Positions 23,255 through 31,558 of a DNA stretch of 32,328 nt are shown in pieces. A program made the translations under genes and the position numbers. Under the pieces are notes generated by a model. It ran no database searches. It worked only from the letters and a program-made list of their open reading frames with translations, and was not told where the DNA came from. Numbering within the stretch: the stretch's first letter is position 1; each line of letters opens with the position of its first letter. Origin of the DNA: Burkholderiaceae bacterium (GTDB taxonomy: Bacteria > Pseudomonadota > Gammaproteobacteria > Burkholderiales > Burkholderiaceae_D); the NCBI GenBank assembly GCA_019751755.1, contig JAIENA010000470.1:1-32328 (forward strand), read 5' to 3'.

Positions 23255-25324
23255 ATGGACCAGGATTGGCTGCGGATGTACCGCAACTTCGATGACGACG
23301 CACTGGCGGCACTGGCCAGCACCGGCCTGCTGCGCCGTGCCGCCAAGGATGTCGAGGCGGGCAAAGTCGCGTGGCAGTCGCCCCCCGACAGCAAGCAGGC
23401 CATGTTGTTTGCCGACGGCCAACTGGTGACGCTCAGCCCGGGCGGTCCGGCCAACGCCCGTTGCGATTGTCCGGCACCCGGCATCTGCAAGCATATTCTG
23501 GCGGCCACGCTGTGGCTGCGGGCAGCCGCCGATGCCACGCGCACCGGCGAGACCAGCGACACCGACACCGTGGACGTGCTGGCGGAAATCATGCAACTGG
23601 AACCGGCACTGCTCTTCAAGGCCGCCGGCATCGCCGCGACCCGCAAGGCGGCGGCGCTGTTGACGCAGGCCGATACCGCGGTCATCAGCACAACGCCAAC
23701 GTCGCTGTCGATACAATTGCCGCAACTGGACGCGCAGTGCCATTACATCGCCGGCGCCGGTTATGCGGGCATCGTGTCAGAAGCGCCGGCCGCTTCGCGC
23801 GCAGCGCTTCATTTGCTGGCGATCCTTGCGGTGTGGCGCCGCCATGGTCTTGCATTCGTCTGGCCGCAGGCTCTTTCCGCTGCCGATACGGCCGCCCAGG
23901 ACGGCCTGTCCAGCGACGAACGCCAGTTTCTTGCGCGCCTGCGCGCGCAGTTGCTGGAGATCTGTCACAACGGCTGGGCGCATGTCAACCAGGTCCTCCC
24001 GGCCCAACTGCGCGTGATGGCCATGTCGGCGCGGATCGAGTCATTCCCGCGCCTGGCGGGCATGCTGCGCACCTTGGCTGGCACCACCGATTTACTGTCA
24101 CGGCGCGACCTGAACACCGATGAACGTCAAGCCATTCGGCTGGCCGCACGCATCCTGGCCTTGTCGCATGCGCTGGACGGGGCGCATGGCGAACTGCTAC
24201 GTGACCTGCGCGGCAGTAGTCGGCGCGATTTCAGCGGCAATGCAGCGCTGGAACTGCTGCCGCTGGGCGCACACTGGTGGGAACAGCATGGCGGTGCGCG
24301 TGGCCTGACGATAGCGTTCTGGGCCCCCACCGGCCAGTGCATCGTACAAGCCTCGCTGGCGCGGCGCGATGGCGCCGACCGGGGATTCAACCGCCAGTTA
24401 GCATGGAGCAGCAGTACGCTGTGGCAAGGCGCCGGTGCGGCAAGTACCTTGGCCGACGTCACGCTGTCGCTGCAACAGGTGCGCCTCTCGGAAGATGACC
24501 GCATCAGTCTGAGCGAAGACACCATCGCCAGCAGGCAGCCACCGTGGCACGCTGATGACGGGCGCTGGCAAAGCGCCGGCCATGACGATTGGAACAGGTT
24601 GGCGCACGCCATCCGCCAAGGCACGGGCCTGCGCGGCGAAGCCGTCAACTGCGTGCTGCTCAGGCCAAGCGGGTTCGATCAGCCGGTGTTGGACGAGGTA
24701 CGCCAGCTTTTCAGCTGGACGCTGCGCGATGTTCAGGGCAATCCGCTGACGTTGTCCCTGTCGTGCCGTCCGGAGCACCATCCGCGCATCCACCATATCG
24801 AGGCGTGGATCGAACAGCGCGCGGCCATCAAAGGCGTGCTGGCCCGACTGGACCGCACGCTGCACGGCGGGCGACTGGAGCCACTGACCCTGCTGCTTGA
24901 ACAGAACGGCCTGCTGCGCGCCATTTCGCTGGACTACGAAGCACCACCCACCCGCACCAAACTATCCCTGCTGCAGCGCATCTCGGGCTTGTTAAAGACC
25001 AGCCCGGTCAGCCCGCCCGCCGCGCCCGTGGCGCCAGTGGCACCACACAGCGGCTGGCTGGAGCAGCTGCAGCGCATCCTGGAAAACCAGGCGCTCAGTG
25101 GCCGCCTGCATAGGATGGATGAAGACCAGCGCAGCCTCGACGCCATACACCGCTTCTTGCGCGCCAGTGGTATCGATCTGGTGGCCGATGCGTTGCGGCG
25201 CTACCTCGACCGGCCCGATGCGGCACAGGCGATGGTGCTGCTTTATCTGTGCCAGGTGTGCGCGGAAGTCAATCAATTCACGCCCGCATCGCGGCCGGCA
25301 GCGACGACGCCACACCGTTGCTGA
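23255..25324 (+). CDS. SWIM zinc-finger protein (YehQ-like)
   Basis: A 689-residue protein whose N-terminal SWIM finger is clear: CDCPAPGICKH, with zinc ligands Cys70, Cys72, Cys78 and His80 (CxCxnCxH). SWIM fingers bind DNA or proteins. The remaining 600 residues are not recognised as a catalytic domain; they contain helical segments and a proline/alanine linker (about 585-597, SPPAAPVAPVAP) before a C-terminal helical region. It starts 3 bp after the VWA stop and ends the operon, 23 bp from a convergent SDR gene. Corresponds to E. coli YehQ. It may target the ATPase/VWA machinery to nucleic acid, which is inference. Confidence 0.87.
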   Translation: MDQDWLRMYRNFDDDALAALASTGLLRRAAKDVEAGKVAWQSPPDSKQAMLFADGQLVTLSPGGPANARCDCPAPGICKHILAATLWLRAAADATRTGETSDTDTVDVLAEIMQLEPALLFKAAGIAATRKAAALLTQADTAVISTTPTSLSIQLPQLDAQCHYIAGAGYAGIVSEAPAASRAALHLLAILAVWRRHGLAFVWPQALSAADTAAQDGLSSDERQFLARLRAQLLEICHNGWAHVNQVLPAQLRVMAMSARIESFPRLAGMLRTLAGTTDLLSRRDLNTDERQAIRLAARILALSHALDGAHGELLRDLRGSSRRDFSGNAALELLPLGAHWWEQHGGARGLTIAFWAPTGQCIVQASLARRDGADRGFNRQLAWSSSTLWQGAGAASTLADVTLSLQQVRLSEDDRISLSEDTIASRQPPWHADDGRWQSAGHDDWNRLAHAIRQGTGLRGEAVNCVLLRPSGFDQPVLDEVRQLFSWTLRDVQGNPLTLSLSCRPEHHPRIHHIEAWIEQRAAIKGVLARLDRTLHGGRLEPLTLLLEQNGLLRAISLDYEAPPTRTKLSLLQRISGLLKTSPVSPPAAPVAPVAPHSGWLEQLQRILENQALSGRLHRMDEDQRSLDAIHRFLRASGIDLVADALRRYLDRPDAAQAMVLLYLCQVCAEVNQFTPASRPAATTPHRC

Positions 25325-25347
25325 CGAAAGCCAAAGTAGCCCATCAT

Positions 25348-26154
25348 TCAGCCCAGTCCGAATTGTTTTCTCAAGCTCGCATCGACCGGTGCCGCCGGCA
25401 GGAAACGGCGCAAACGGCTCAGCAGCGTTGCTTGGCCGGGAGGCATTTTTCGCATGTGCCACTTGCCCAGTGCCGCTTCCACAATGGTCGCTGCCACACT
25501 GTGCGGAGCGGGGGCATTGTTAATGTCACGCGCCACTGCGGCAGCCACAGCCGCACGTTCGCGGTCATAAGCAGCCAGCGGCGCTTTTGATACGGGAGAA
25601 TTGGCTTCCAGACTGGTCTTGGCATAAGCCGGCGCCACCAGCGAAACATGGATGCCGAACTGCCGCACTTCATGATCCAGCGATTCCGATAGCCCCTCAA
25701 TCGCATGCTTCGATGCCGAATACAATCCCATGTAAGGCGCGGGAAGAAAGCCCAGCACGGAGCTGACGTTGACGATGCGCCCGGAGCGCTGTTGCCGCAT
25801 CTGCGGCAGCACGGCCTGAATGGCGCGCATAACGCCAAACAGATTGGTCTCGAACAGCAACTGTGCTTCGGCGATACTGGTTTCTTCCACTGAACCGGTC
25901 ATATTCACCCCGGCATTATTAACAAGCACATCAATACGGCCGGCGCGACCGCAGATCTCCGCGACGACACGCTGCACCGAATCGCTGTCGCGCACATCCA
26001 TTTCCAACAGCGTGATACCAGGCAATGGCACGGCGCTGGCGAGATTGCGCACGGTACCGAACACCACACACCCGCGCCCGGCGAATTGCTCGGCGGTGAC
26101 GCGGCCAATACCGGATGAGACGCCGGTTACCAACACAACCTTTGAGGTCGACAT
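25348..26154 (-). CDS. Short-chain dehydrogenase/reductase
   Basis: A 268-residue classical SDR. NADP-binding TGVSSGIG at 10-17, NNAG at 79-82, and the catalytic Ser131/132, Tyr145 and Lys149 (YSASK) are all present. An oxidoreductase for an unidentified carbonyl or alcohol substrate, acting in the cytoplasm. It is the last gene of the minus-strand redox cluster, 17 bp after the MDR gene's stop, and presumably cotranscribed from the promoter near 28206. It ends 23 bp from the SWIM gene with no evident terminator between these convergent genes. Confidence 0.9.
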   Translation of the reverse strand: MSTSKVVLVTGVSSGIGRVTAEQFAGRGCVVFGTVRNLASAVPLPGITLLEMDVRDSDSVQRVVAEICGRAGRIDVLVNNAGVNMTGSVEETSIAEAQLLFETNLFGVMRAIQAVLPQMRQQRSGRIVNVSSVLGFLPAPYMGLYSASKHAIEGLSESLDHEVRQFGIHVSLVAPAYAKTSLEANSPVSKAPLAAYDRERAAVAAAVARDINNAPAPHSVAATIVEAALGKWHMRKMPPGQATLLSRLRRFLPAAPVDASLRKQFGLG

Positions 26155-26171
26155 AACAGTTCCTTCCGCTT

Positions 26172-27191
26172 TTAATTTTTTGGCTGTGATGCGGACATCC
26201 GCACCACGACCTTGCCTTTCGCCCGGCCTTGCTCTAGATACGCCAGACCCTCTTTTGCCTGCTCAAACGAAAATACCTGGTCAATCACTGGCCGGATTCG
26301 TTCAGCCGCGAGCAAAGCACCGATCTCGGCGAGCTGACCGCCATCCGGGCGCATAAACAGGAAGGAATAGTCCGCGTCGTGCTGCCTGGCGCGCCGGATG
26401 ATCTTGGCGCTGAGCAGGCCAAAAATGGTCTTCATAATGAAGTTCATGCCGCGTGCGCGGGCAAAAGCGGCATCCGGCGGCCCAATCAGTGAGACCACCT
26501 TACTACCCGGTTTCAAGATCGCCAGCGATTTTTCCAGCGCATCACCGCGCAGCGTCCCGAGGATCGCATCGTAGTCATGCAGGATCTGCTCGACATCATC
26601 TTTTTTATAGTCCACCACCTGATCCGCACCGAGTGCGCGCACCAGCGCGACATTGCCGCTGCTGGTGGTGGTCCCGACAGTCGCCCCAAAGTGCTTCGCC
26701 AACTGGATCGCGAACGTGCCGATGCCGCCGGCGCCGGCCGGTATGAACACTTTTTGACCGGGCGTCAATTGCAATCGCTCCTGCAGCGCTTGCCACGACG
26801 TCAGCCCAACCATCGGAATGGAGGCCGCCTGGACAAAGTCCAGATTGGCCGGCTTGTGCGCCGCGGCCGATTCGGGCACCACCGCGAACTCGGCCAGGCT
26901 ACCGCTGGGCAGATCAAAGATGCTGGCAAAGACCGCGTCGCCCGGTTTGAAGCGGGTCACCCTGCTTCCTGTTTCCACCACGACGCCGGCCAGGTCGCTG
27001 CCCACCACGTGCGGCAACTGGATCGGCATGATCGGCTTGAACATGCCCTTGGGGATCATGTAGTCAATCGGATTAAGGCCCGCCGCGTGCACCTGCACCA
27101 GCATTTCATCTGGCTTGATCGCTGGTCTTGGCAGTTCGGCAAACGCAAGCTTGTCGGGCCCGCCGTAACCTTTCAGGATAAGTGCTTTCAT
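26172..27191 (-). CDS. NADP-dependent quinone-oxidoreductase-like MDR protein
   Basis: A 339-residue medium-chain dehydrogenase/reductase without zinc ligands, of the quinone oxidoreductase/enoyl reductase type. The GroES-like N-terminal half contains HAAGLNPIDYMIPKG and GSDLAGVVVETGS. The Rossmann half has PAGAGGIGTFAIQLAKHFGA (AGAGGIG at 152-158) and a typical C-terminus GKVVVRM. Probably reduces a quinone or unsaturated carbonyl with NADPH. Its start overlaps the upstream small protein's stop (TAATG), indicating translational coupling. Cluster with two SDRs and a TetR regulator suggests an electrophile or xenobiotic detoxification unit (inference). Confidence 0.9.
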   Translation of the reverse strand: MKALILKGYGGPDKLAFAELPRPAIKPDEMLVQVHAAGLNPIDYMIPKGMFKPIMPIQLPHVVGSDLAGVVVETGSRVTRFKPGDAVFASIFDLPSGSLAEFAVVPESAAAHKPANLDFVQAASIPMVGLTSWQALQERLQLTPGQKVFIPAGAGGIGTFAIQLAKHFGATVGTTTSSGNVALVRALGADQVVDYKKDDVEQILHDYDAILGTLRGDALEKSLAILKPGSKVVSLIGPPDAAFARARGMNFIMKTIFGLLSAKIIRRARQHDADYSFLFMRPDGGQLAEIGALLAAERIRPVIDQVFSFEQAKEGLAYLEQGRAKGKVVVRMSASQPKN

Positions 27192-27397
27192 TATGTATTT
27201 CCTTCTTCTGTGGATGCGACCTGCAACAACGCCGCTGCAAGCGCCACTTCTATCGCCACTGCGATCAGGATGCCGGCAGTGACGTGGCCGACCATCAACT
27301 CAACGATTCCCAGTGCCGCCAGTATCAGACAGGCCAGCGCCAACGCCAGGAAAAGCAGCGCGGTCACCGTCGCCACATGGCGGAAGCTGATCTTCAT
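27191..27397 (-). CDS. Small two-helix membrane protein
   Basis: A 68-residue hydrophobic protein with two predicted membrane helices (about 9-31 and 38-62) separated by a short GHVTAG turn, and an acidic tail (STEEGNT). No family recognised. Reality is supported by its placement: its start overlaps the upstream SDR stop (ATGA at 27394-27397) and its stop overlaps the downstream MDR start (TAATG), so it is embedded in the operon. It might anchor or couple the redox enzymes to the membrane, but that is speculation. Confidence 0.75.
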   Translation of the reverse strand: MKISFRHVATVTALLFLALALACLILAALGIVELMVGHVTAGILIAVAIEVALAAALLQVASTEEGNT

Positions 27398-28188
27398 GCC
27401 AGCAGTCGCGGTGCGACCTTGCCGGTATTCGTGCTGGAAAACAGGGCCGCACGCGCCGCTTCAAAATCTTCGATCAGGCCAGCCTCGGCCACCGACGGCA
27501 ACGTAATCCTTTCGCCCCGGTCCAGCGCAATCAGTGCGGCATCGACCATGGCGTCGGTCGCCATCACCGCATCCGGGTCAAGCGAAGCCAATGGCACACC
27601 GGAGCGATCCCATACTTCGGTGGCGGTGGCAGCCGGCAGCACGACCTGCACCTTGACGGCGGTTTGCGCCAACTCCTGCTGCAAACCACGGCTGAAACTC
27701 AGTACGAACGCCTTGGTGCCGCTGTAGACAGCGCTGATCGGCAAGGTATGCAACGCCAGTGCCGACGACAGGTTGATAATCAGCCCTTCGTTGCGCGCTT
27801 TCATGCCAGGCAGCACCGCATGGGTCAGGCGTGTCAACGCGCTGATATTGAGCGCTATCTGCGCCGTTGTGTCGTGCAGGGCAGCGCCAGCGAGCGGCGC
27901 CAGACGGGCGATGCCGGCATTGTTGACCAGCACGCTGATGTTCGGGTCATTGGCCAGCACATGGGCCACCGCGGACTGCCCCTGCTCGGTCGCCAAGTCG
28001 GCGACCAACGGCGTCGCCTGCACATCATATTTGGCTGTAATCTCAGCGGCCAGCGCTTGCAGGCGCTCGCCGCGACGCGCCACCAACAACAAGTCGTAGC
28101 CACGCTGGCCCAAGCGTTCGGCATACACCGCGCCAATGCCCGATGAGGCACCTGTGATGACCGCTGTTTTACGGATAGTGACCGACAT
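27394..28188 (-). CDS. Short-chain dehydrogenase/reductase
   Basis: A 264-residue classical SDR, first gene of the TetR-linked operon. TGASSGIG at 12-19, NNAG at 89-92, Ser141/142, Tyr155 and Lys159 (YSGTK) form the cofactor and catalytic sites. The N-terminus (KTAVITGASSGIGAVYAERL, VARRGERLQALA) is like the DltE/YqjQ-type subgroup acting on unknown carbonyls. The promoter region 28189-28252 holds a perfect 20-bp palindrome that a TetR-family protein could occupy, just upstream of the start. Confidence 0.9.
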   Translation of the reverse strand: MSVTIRKTAVITGASSGIGAVYAERLGQRGYDLLLVARRGERLQALAAEITAKYDVQATPLVADLATEQGQSAVAHVLANDPNISVLVNNAGIARLAPLAGAALHDTTAQIALNISALTRLTHAVLPGMKARNEGLIINLSSALALHTLPISAVYSGTKAFVLSFSRGLQQELAQTAVKVQVVLPAATATEVWDRSGVPLASLDPDAVMATDAMVDAALIALDRGERITLPSVAEAGLIEDFEAARAALFSSTNTGKVAPRLLA

Positions 28189-28205
28189 ACTGACTCCTTA
28201 CACAA

Positions 28206-28225
28206 AATATGATGATCATCATATT
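28206..28225. promoter_or_regulatory. Perfect 20-bp palindrome, candidate TetR operator
   Basis: AATATGATGATCATCATATT is a perfect 20-bp palindrome 17 bp upstream of the SDR start (minus strand) and 27 bp beyond the TetR gene's stop. Size and symmetry fit a TetR dimer site. A half-site-like CATCATAT recurs at the TetR start codon (about 28857-28864), so autoregulation is possible. Confidence 0.65.
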
Positions 28226-28252
28226 CCAAGTTAAAAAAAACAGCCGGTGCGA

Positions 28253-28861
28253 TTACCCGGCTGCAGGGCAAAACTGTTTCAGGGTGGCGCTGCGCAACGC
28301 TTCCGATAATGCGGAATCATCCACCGCGCGCGCAATCATGGTGGTGCCGATCAGGGCACAGAGCAGTGCCATGGCCTGCTCATGCGCTTTCGGCTGTCCC
28401 CAGTCGGGTAACTGACGCGCAATTAAATCGACCATCTCCTTGATGTGCGCGGTGACGGCATGTCGTACCTCAGCGCTCTGTCTTGGCATTTCTGAGCCCA
28501 GTGCCGTTAACGGACATCCCGTCTCAATCGCACTCAGGTGTTCAGGCGACAAGTATGCCTGCATCATTGCTTGCAGCCCCTGCCCGGGCGGCGCCGATGC
28601 GACCACGCTGGACGCCAGCGCCGCCGAATCGGCGAGCGCCTTACTGCCGGCTTCGGCAAGCAACGCGTCGCGCGACGCGAAGTGGGCATAGAAGCCGCCG
28701 TGCGTGAGGCCGGCTTCCTTCATAATGTCGGCCACGCCGGTGCCGTCATAACCGCTTCGGCGAATCGCGCGCGCCGCTACCTCAACGATGCGATCGTGTG
28801 AGATTTCCTTACGGCTCTTGACAGTAGCTTGGGTAAATTTCTTCTGCATGACGGCCATCAT
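28253..28861 (-). CDS. TetR-family transcriptional regulator
   Basis: A 202-residue TetR repressor. The N-terminal helix-turn-helix (about 20-66) reads RIVEVAARAIRRSGYDGTGV, then ADIMKEAGLTHGGFYAHFASRDALLAEA, a typical recognition helix pattern. The C-terminal ligand domain is TetR_C_33/LmrA-like, with ETGCPLTALGSEM. The first ATG (28861) is followed by others at 28858 and 28849, and no strong ribosome binding site decides between them. Same strand as, and 64 bp upstream of, the SDR-membrane-MDR-SDR genes, with a palindrome between, so it probably represses them until an inducer binds. Confidence 0.92.
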   Translation of the reverse strand: MMAVMQKKFTQATVKSRKEISHDRIVEVAARAIRRSGYDGTGVADIMKEAGLTHGGFYAHFASRDALLAEAGSKALADSAALASSVVASAPPGQGLQAMMQAYLSPEHLSAIETGCPLTALGSEMPRQSAEVRHAVTAHIKEMVDLIARQLPDWGQPKAHEQAMALLCALIGTTMIARAVDDSALSEALRSATLKQFCPAAG

Positions 28862-28906
28862 ATATTATTTTTTATTGGGCTGCAGGCTTGAATAGTGCGG
28901 CGGCGT

Positions 28907-30460
28907 TTACAACTCCAACGTCAGCGCATCGCCCCGCGCCCGGGACACGCAGATGCACAGCTGATCGCCGGCCGCCCGCTCGTCCGCGCTTAAACATTGG
29001 TCACGATGCTCCGGTTCGCCGGCCAGGCAGGCGACGGCGCAGGTCCGGCAATCGCCGGTGCGGCACGACGCGGGTGCCGCCACGCCGGCCCGCTCCACCG
29101 CGTCCAGGATGCTGATGCCGGGCGCCACCTGCAGCGTCAGTTGGCTGCGCGCCAGCGTGACGGTAATGGCGCGGTCGCCGCGCCGCTGCGCTGCCGGCGC
29201 AAAGCGCTCGACACGCAGTGCCAGGCCGCGCGCCTGCGCCGCCGCGCTCACCTGCGCAATCAAGCGCTCCGGCCCGCACGCGTAGACCACGGTTTCCGGC
29301 GCGGCCCGTGCGATCAGGGCGGCGACGTCCATCCGGCCGCCTTGCGCCGACACATGGCGCGTCAGGTTGGCGGGAACATCGGCCAATTCGGCCTCGGCCT
29401 GACTGCGCGCCGCCGCATGCAGTTCAAACGACCGCCCTTGCGCATGCAACGCCAGCGCCATGGCGCGCAACGGCGTGATGCCGATACCGGCGGCCAGCAA
29501 CAGCGCCGGACGGTCATCGTCATGCAGTGAAAAATGATTGCGCGGCAATGCGACATGCAATTCCAGGCCAAGCGACCATTGCGCATGGATCGCGATCGAC
29601 GCGCCGCGCCCCTGGTCTTCGCGCTGCACCGCGATTTCGCAGGCGTCCGGGTGACCGGCCACCGGCATCAGCGAATAGTGGCGCATCACGTGCTGGCCAT
29701 CATCGAGCCGCACCGGCACTTCGAGGTGCGCGCCCGGTGACGCCTGTGCCGGCAACGCACTGCCGTCGGCGGTGGCCAGTTGATAGACCCGCACCCGGGG
29801 CGACACTTGCCGCATGGCGCGCAGCACCAGGTGCAGCGGCCCATCGCCCTGCGCCACTTGCGGGCCACGGGCGCTGGCGGCCAGCGCCGACTGCAACTGG
29901 CCGACCTGCTCGCGCAACCCCGCCATCGCCTTGTCCACGCTGGCGCGTGGATACCGCTGGGTGATGTGCTGCGGGCAATTCCAGTCAAATCCTTCAATGC
30001 CAATCAGGTAGGCGCGCTCCGGCACCCCGTAGCCCGGGACCGCCAACCGCCGCACCAGTTCCGGGTCCGCCGCGCGCTCGACAATGCGCACCCGTCCCAT
30101 CAGCTTGAGGCGGCGCTTGGCCACCCAATCCATCAGGATCAAGGCGATGCGCCCGTCATGCGCCAGGTTGCCCAGGCTGATGAACTGGCGGTTGCCCGAC
30201 AAGTCGGCAAAGCCGATGGTGTGCGCGTCCAGCACGCGCAAAAAGCCGGCCGGGCCGCCGCGATGCTGCACATAAGGCCAGCCGGTCTCACTCACCGTGG
30301 CTTGAAAAAAATGATCCGCCGCTTCAATAAAGCCGGCTTCCTGCTGGCCTAGTCCGGTCCACGCATGGGCGAACGCGGCATATTGGGCGCGGCTGCCGTG
30401 CTGTTCCTGCAAGGCGCAAACGGCCGGGGTAAAGGCGAGGTCGAAATAGGCATGGTGCAT
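28907..30460 (-). CDS. Fusion of PNPOx-like flavin domain, FNR-type reductase and 2Fe-2S ferredoxin
   Basis: A 517-residue three-part redox protein. Residues about 40-180 are a pyridoxamine-5-phosphate-oxidase-like flavin-binding split barrel (FIEAADHFFQATVSETGWPYVQHRGG, GNRQFISLGNL, RIVERA). About 215-430 form a ferredoxin-NADP reductase-like module (MRHYSLMPV for flavin, LLLAAGIGITPLRAMAL and VVYACGPERLI for NAD(P)H). The C-terminal 85 residues are a plant-type ferredoxin with ligands Cys466, Cys471, Cys474 and Cys502. A complete NAD(P)H-to-FeS-to-flavin chain in one chain is plausible. The ATG at 30460 has GGAG 7 bases upstream. Divergent from the DsrE gene with a large inverted repeat between. 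Substrate unknown. Confidence 0.9.
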   Translation of the reverse strand: MHHAYFDLAFTPAVCALQEQHGSRAQYAAFAHAWTGLGQQEAGFIEAADHFFQATVSETGWPYVQHRGGPAGFLRVLDAHTIGFADLSGNRQFISLGNLAHDGRIALILMDWVAKRRLKLMGRVRIVERAADPELVRRLAVPGYGVPERAYLIGIEGFDWNCPQHITQRYPRASVDKAMAGLREQVGQLQSALAASARGPQVAQGDGPLHLVLRAMRQVSPRVRVYQLATADGSALPAQASPGAHLEVPVRLDDGQHVMRHYSLMPVAGHPDACEIAVQREDQGRGASIAIHAQWSLGLELHVALPRNHFSLHDDDRPALLLAAGIGITPLRAMALALHAQGRSFELHAAARSQAEAELADVPANLTRHVSAQGGRMDVAALIARAAPETVVYACGPERLIAQVSAAAQARGLALRVERFAPAAQRRGDRAITVTLARSQLTLQVAPGISILDAVERAGVAAPASCRTGDCRTCAVACLAGEPEHRDQCLSADERAAGDQLCICVSRARGDALTLEL

Positions 30461-30530
30461 GATCTGGCTCCGGTCAGGTAATGAACCACAGTGTGAAGCA
30501 AGACCGACGTGCAGAGAATTCCTGCTGGCG

Positions 30531-30567
30531 GCAATTCATTATTCCAGTAAATAGAATAATGAATTGC
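30531..30567. promoter_or_regulatory. Perfect 14-bp inverted repeat in divergent promoter
   Basis: Arms GCAATTCATTATTC (30531-30544) and GAATAATGAATTGC (30554-30567) with a 9-bp spacer, lying midway in the 200-bp region between the fusion oxidoreductase gene (minus) and the DsrE gene (plus). The AT-rich, long-arm form looks like an operator for a dimeric or LysR-type regulator controlling both directions. No regulator gene is adjacent. Confidence 0.65.
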
Positions 30568-30618
30568 ACCAGGAGCCCATTCTGATTCATCGGCAGCTGC
30601 AATAGACTGGGCACCAGT

Positions 30619-30633
30619 GCAGCACAGTGCTGC
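30619..30633. promoter_or_regulatory. GCAGCAC-A-GTGCTGC inverted repeat before DsrE gene
   Basis: Perfect 7-bp arms around one central base, 27 bp upstream of the DsrE start and near its likely leader. Could be a second operator or a small leader hairpin. Confidence 0.35.
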
Positions 30634-30660
30634 CCCATTCAACCCTTACCAAGGACTATC

Positions 30661-31035
30661 ATGAAAGCAGCAATTGTCGTTTTATCCGATCCAAAACACG
30701 GCGGCGAAGAAGCCCTGGGCCGCGTCTTTAACGCCCTGGCGGCAGCCTACGACTTTGCCCAGCGCAATGTGCCGGTGTCGATTTACTTCCAGGGCGCGGG
30801 CACGCGCTGGCCGGTCGAACTGGAGAAGCTGGAGCATCCAGTCAATGGCCTGTTTGTCGCCGTGCAGCAGCACGTGGTGGGCGTGTCCTGCGGCTGCGCC
30901 GATGTCTTTGGCGCCCGCGCCGATGCGGAAAAGAGCGGCTTTAAAGTCATCACCGATAACAGCATTCCTGGCACGTCCGGCCTGCCTAGCCTGGGCCAGC
31001 TGACGCTGGACGGCTATACGGTACTGACCTTCTAA
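30661..31035 (+). CDS. DsrE-family protein
   Basis: A 124-residue DsrE/DsrF-like protein. The N-terminal strand-helix [25 protein letters not shown] and the later [15 protein letters not shown], with a [11 protein letters not shown] cysteine pair, match family patterns; the C-terminus is [11 protein letters not shown]. The family includes sulfur-relay proteins, but many members of this size have no proven role. AAGGA lies about 6 bases before the ATG. It is followed 13 bp later by the DUF1348 gene, so the two form an operon, divergent from the flavin/ferredoxin fusion gene. A redox or reactive-sulfur context is inferred only. Confidence 0.85.
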   Translation: MKAAIVVLSDPKHGGEEALGRVFNALAAAYDFAQRNVPVSIYFQGAGTRWPVELEKLEHPVNGLFVAVQQHVVGVSCGCADVFGARADAEKSGFKVITDNSIPGTSGLPSLGQLTLDGYTVLTF

Positions 31036-31048
31036 GCGGGGAAGCGCC

Positions 31049-31522
31049 ATGGACACCCCACCACGTCCGCCGTTGCCACCCTTTACGCGGGACACGGCAA
31101 GGGCCAAGGTGCGCGCCGCGGAAGACGGCTGGAACAGCCGCGATCCGCAGCGCATGGCCCTGGCCTACACGGTCGATACCCAATGGCGCAACCGCGCCGA
31201 ATTCCCCCGGGGCCGTGAAGCCGTCACCGCGCTGCTGGAACGCAAATGGCGGCGTGAGCGCGATTACCGCCTAATCAAAGAGTTGTGGATCCACGAAGGC
31301 AACCGCATCGCCGTACGCTTCGCCTACGAGTGGCACGACGACGCCGGCAACTGGTTCCGTTCCTATGGCAACGAGAATTGGGAATTCGACGCCGACGGTT
31401 ACATGGCGGTACGCCACGCCAGCATCAATGACATGCCGATCAGCGCGGCGGAACGCAAATTCCACTGGCCGCTGGGGCGGCGCCCGGATGACCATCCGGG
31501 TCTGTCGGAGCTGGGCTTGTAG
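31049..31522 (+). CDS. DUF1348 (NTF2/SnoaL-like) protein
   Basis: A 157-residue DUF1348 protein, small cone-shaped NTF2-like fold. Characteristic parts are [64 protein letters not shown] and [20 protein letters not shown]. Family members are widespread and their reactions are unknown. Starts 13 bp after the DsrE stop (probable operon). A weak CGGGGC/GCCCCG hairpin at 31533-31558 follows. Confidence 0.92.
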   Translation: MDTPPRPPLPPFTRDTARAKVRAAEDGWNSRDPQRMALAYTVDTQWRNRAEFPRGREAVTALLERKWRRERDYRLIKELWIHEGNRIAVRFAYEWHDDAGNWFRSYGNENWEFDADGYMAVRHASINDMPISAAERKFHWPLGRRPDDHPGLSELGL

Positions 31523-31532
31523 GCCACCGCGC

Positions 31533-31558
31533 CGGGGCGGCTCAAGTGGTATGCCCCG
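31533..31558 (+). terminator. Weak hairpin after DUF1348 gene
   Basis: CGGGGC (31533-31538) / GCCCCG (31553-31558) with a 14-base loop, 11 bp after the DUF1348 stop. Only 6 bp and no clear T run, so a weak candidate. Confidence 0.3.

Noticed and set aside
22448..23743. 431-codon minus-strand frame antisense to the VWA and SWIM genes
   Set aside because: Low-complexity arginine/glutamine/histidine-rich translation spanning two well-supported forward genes; a shadow.
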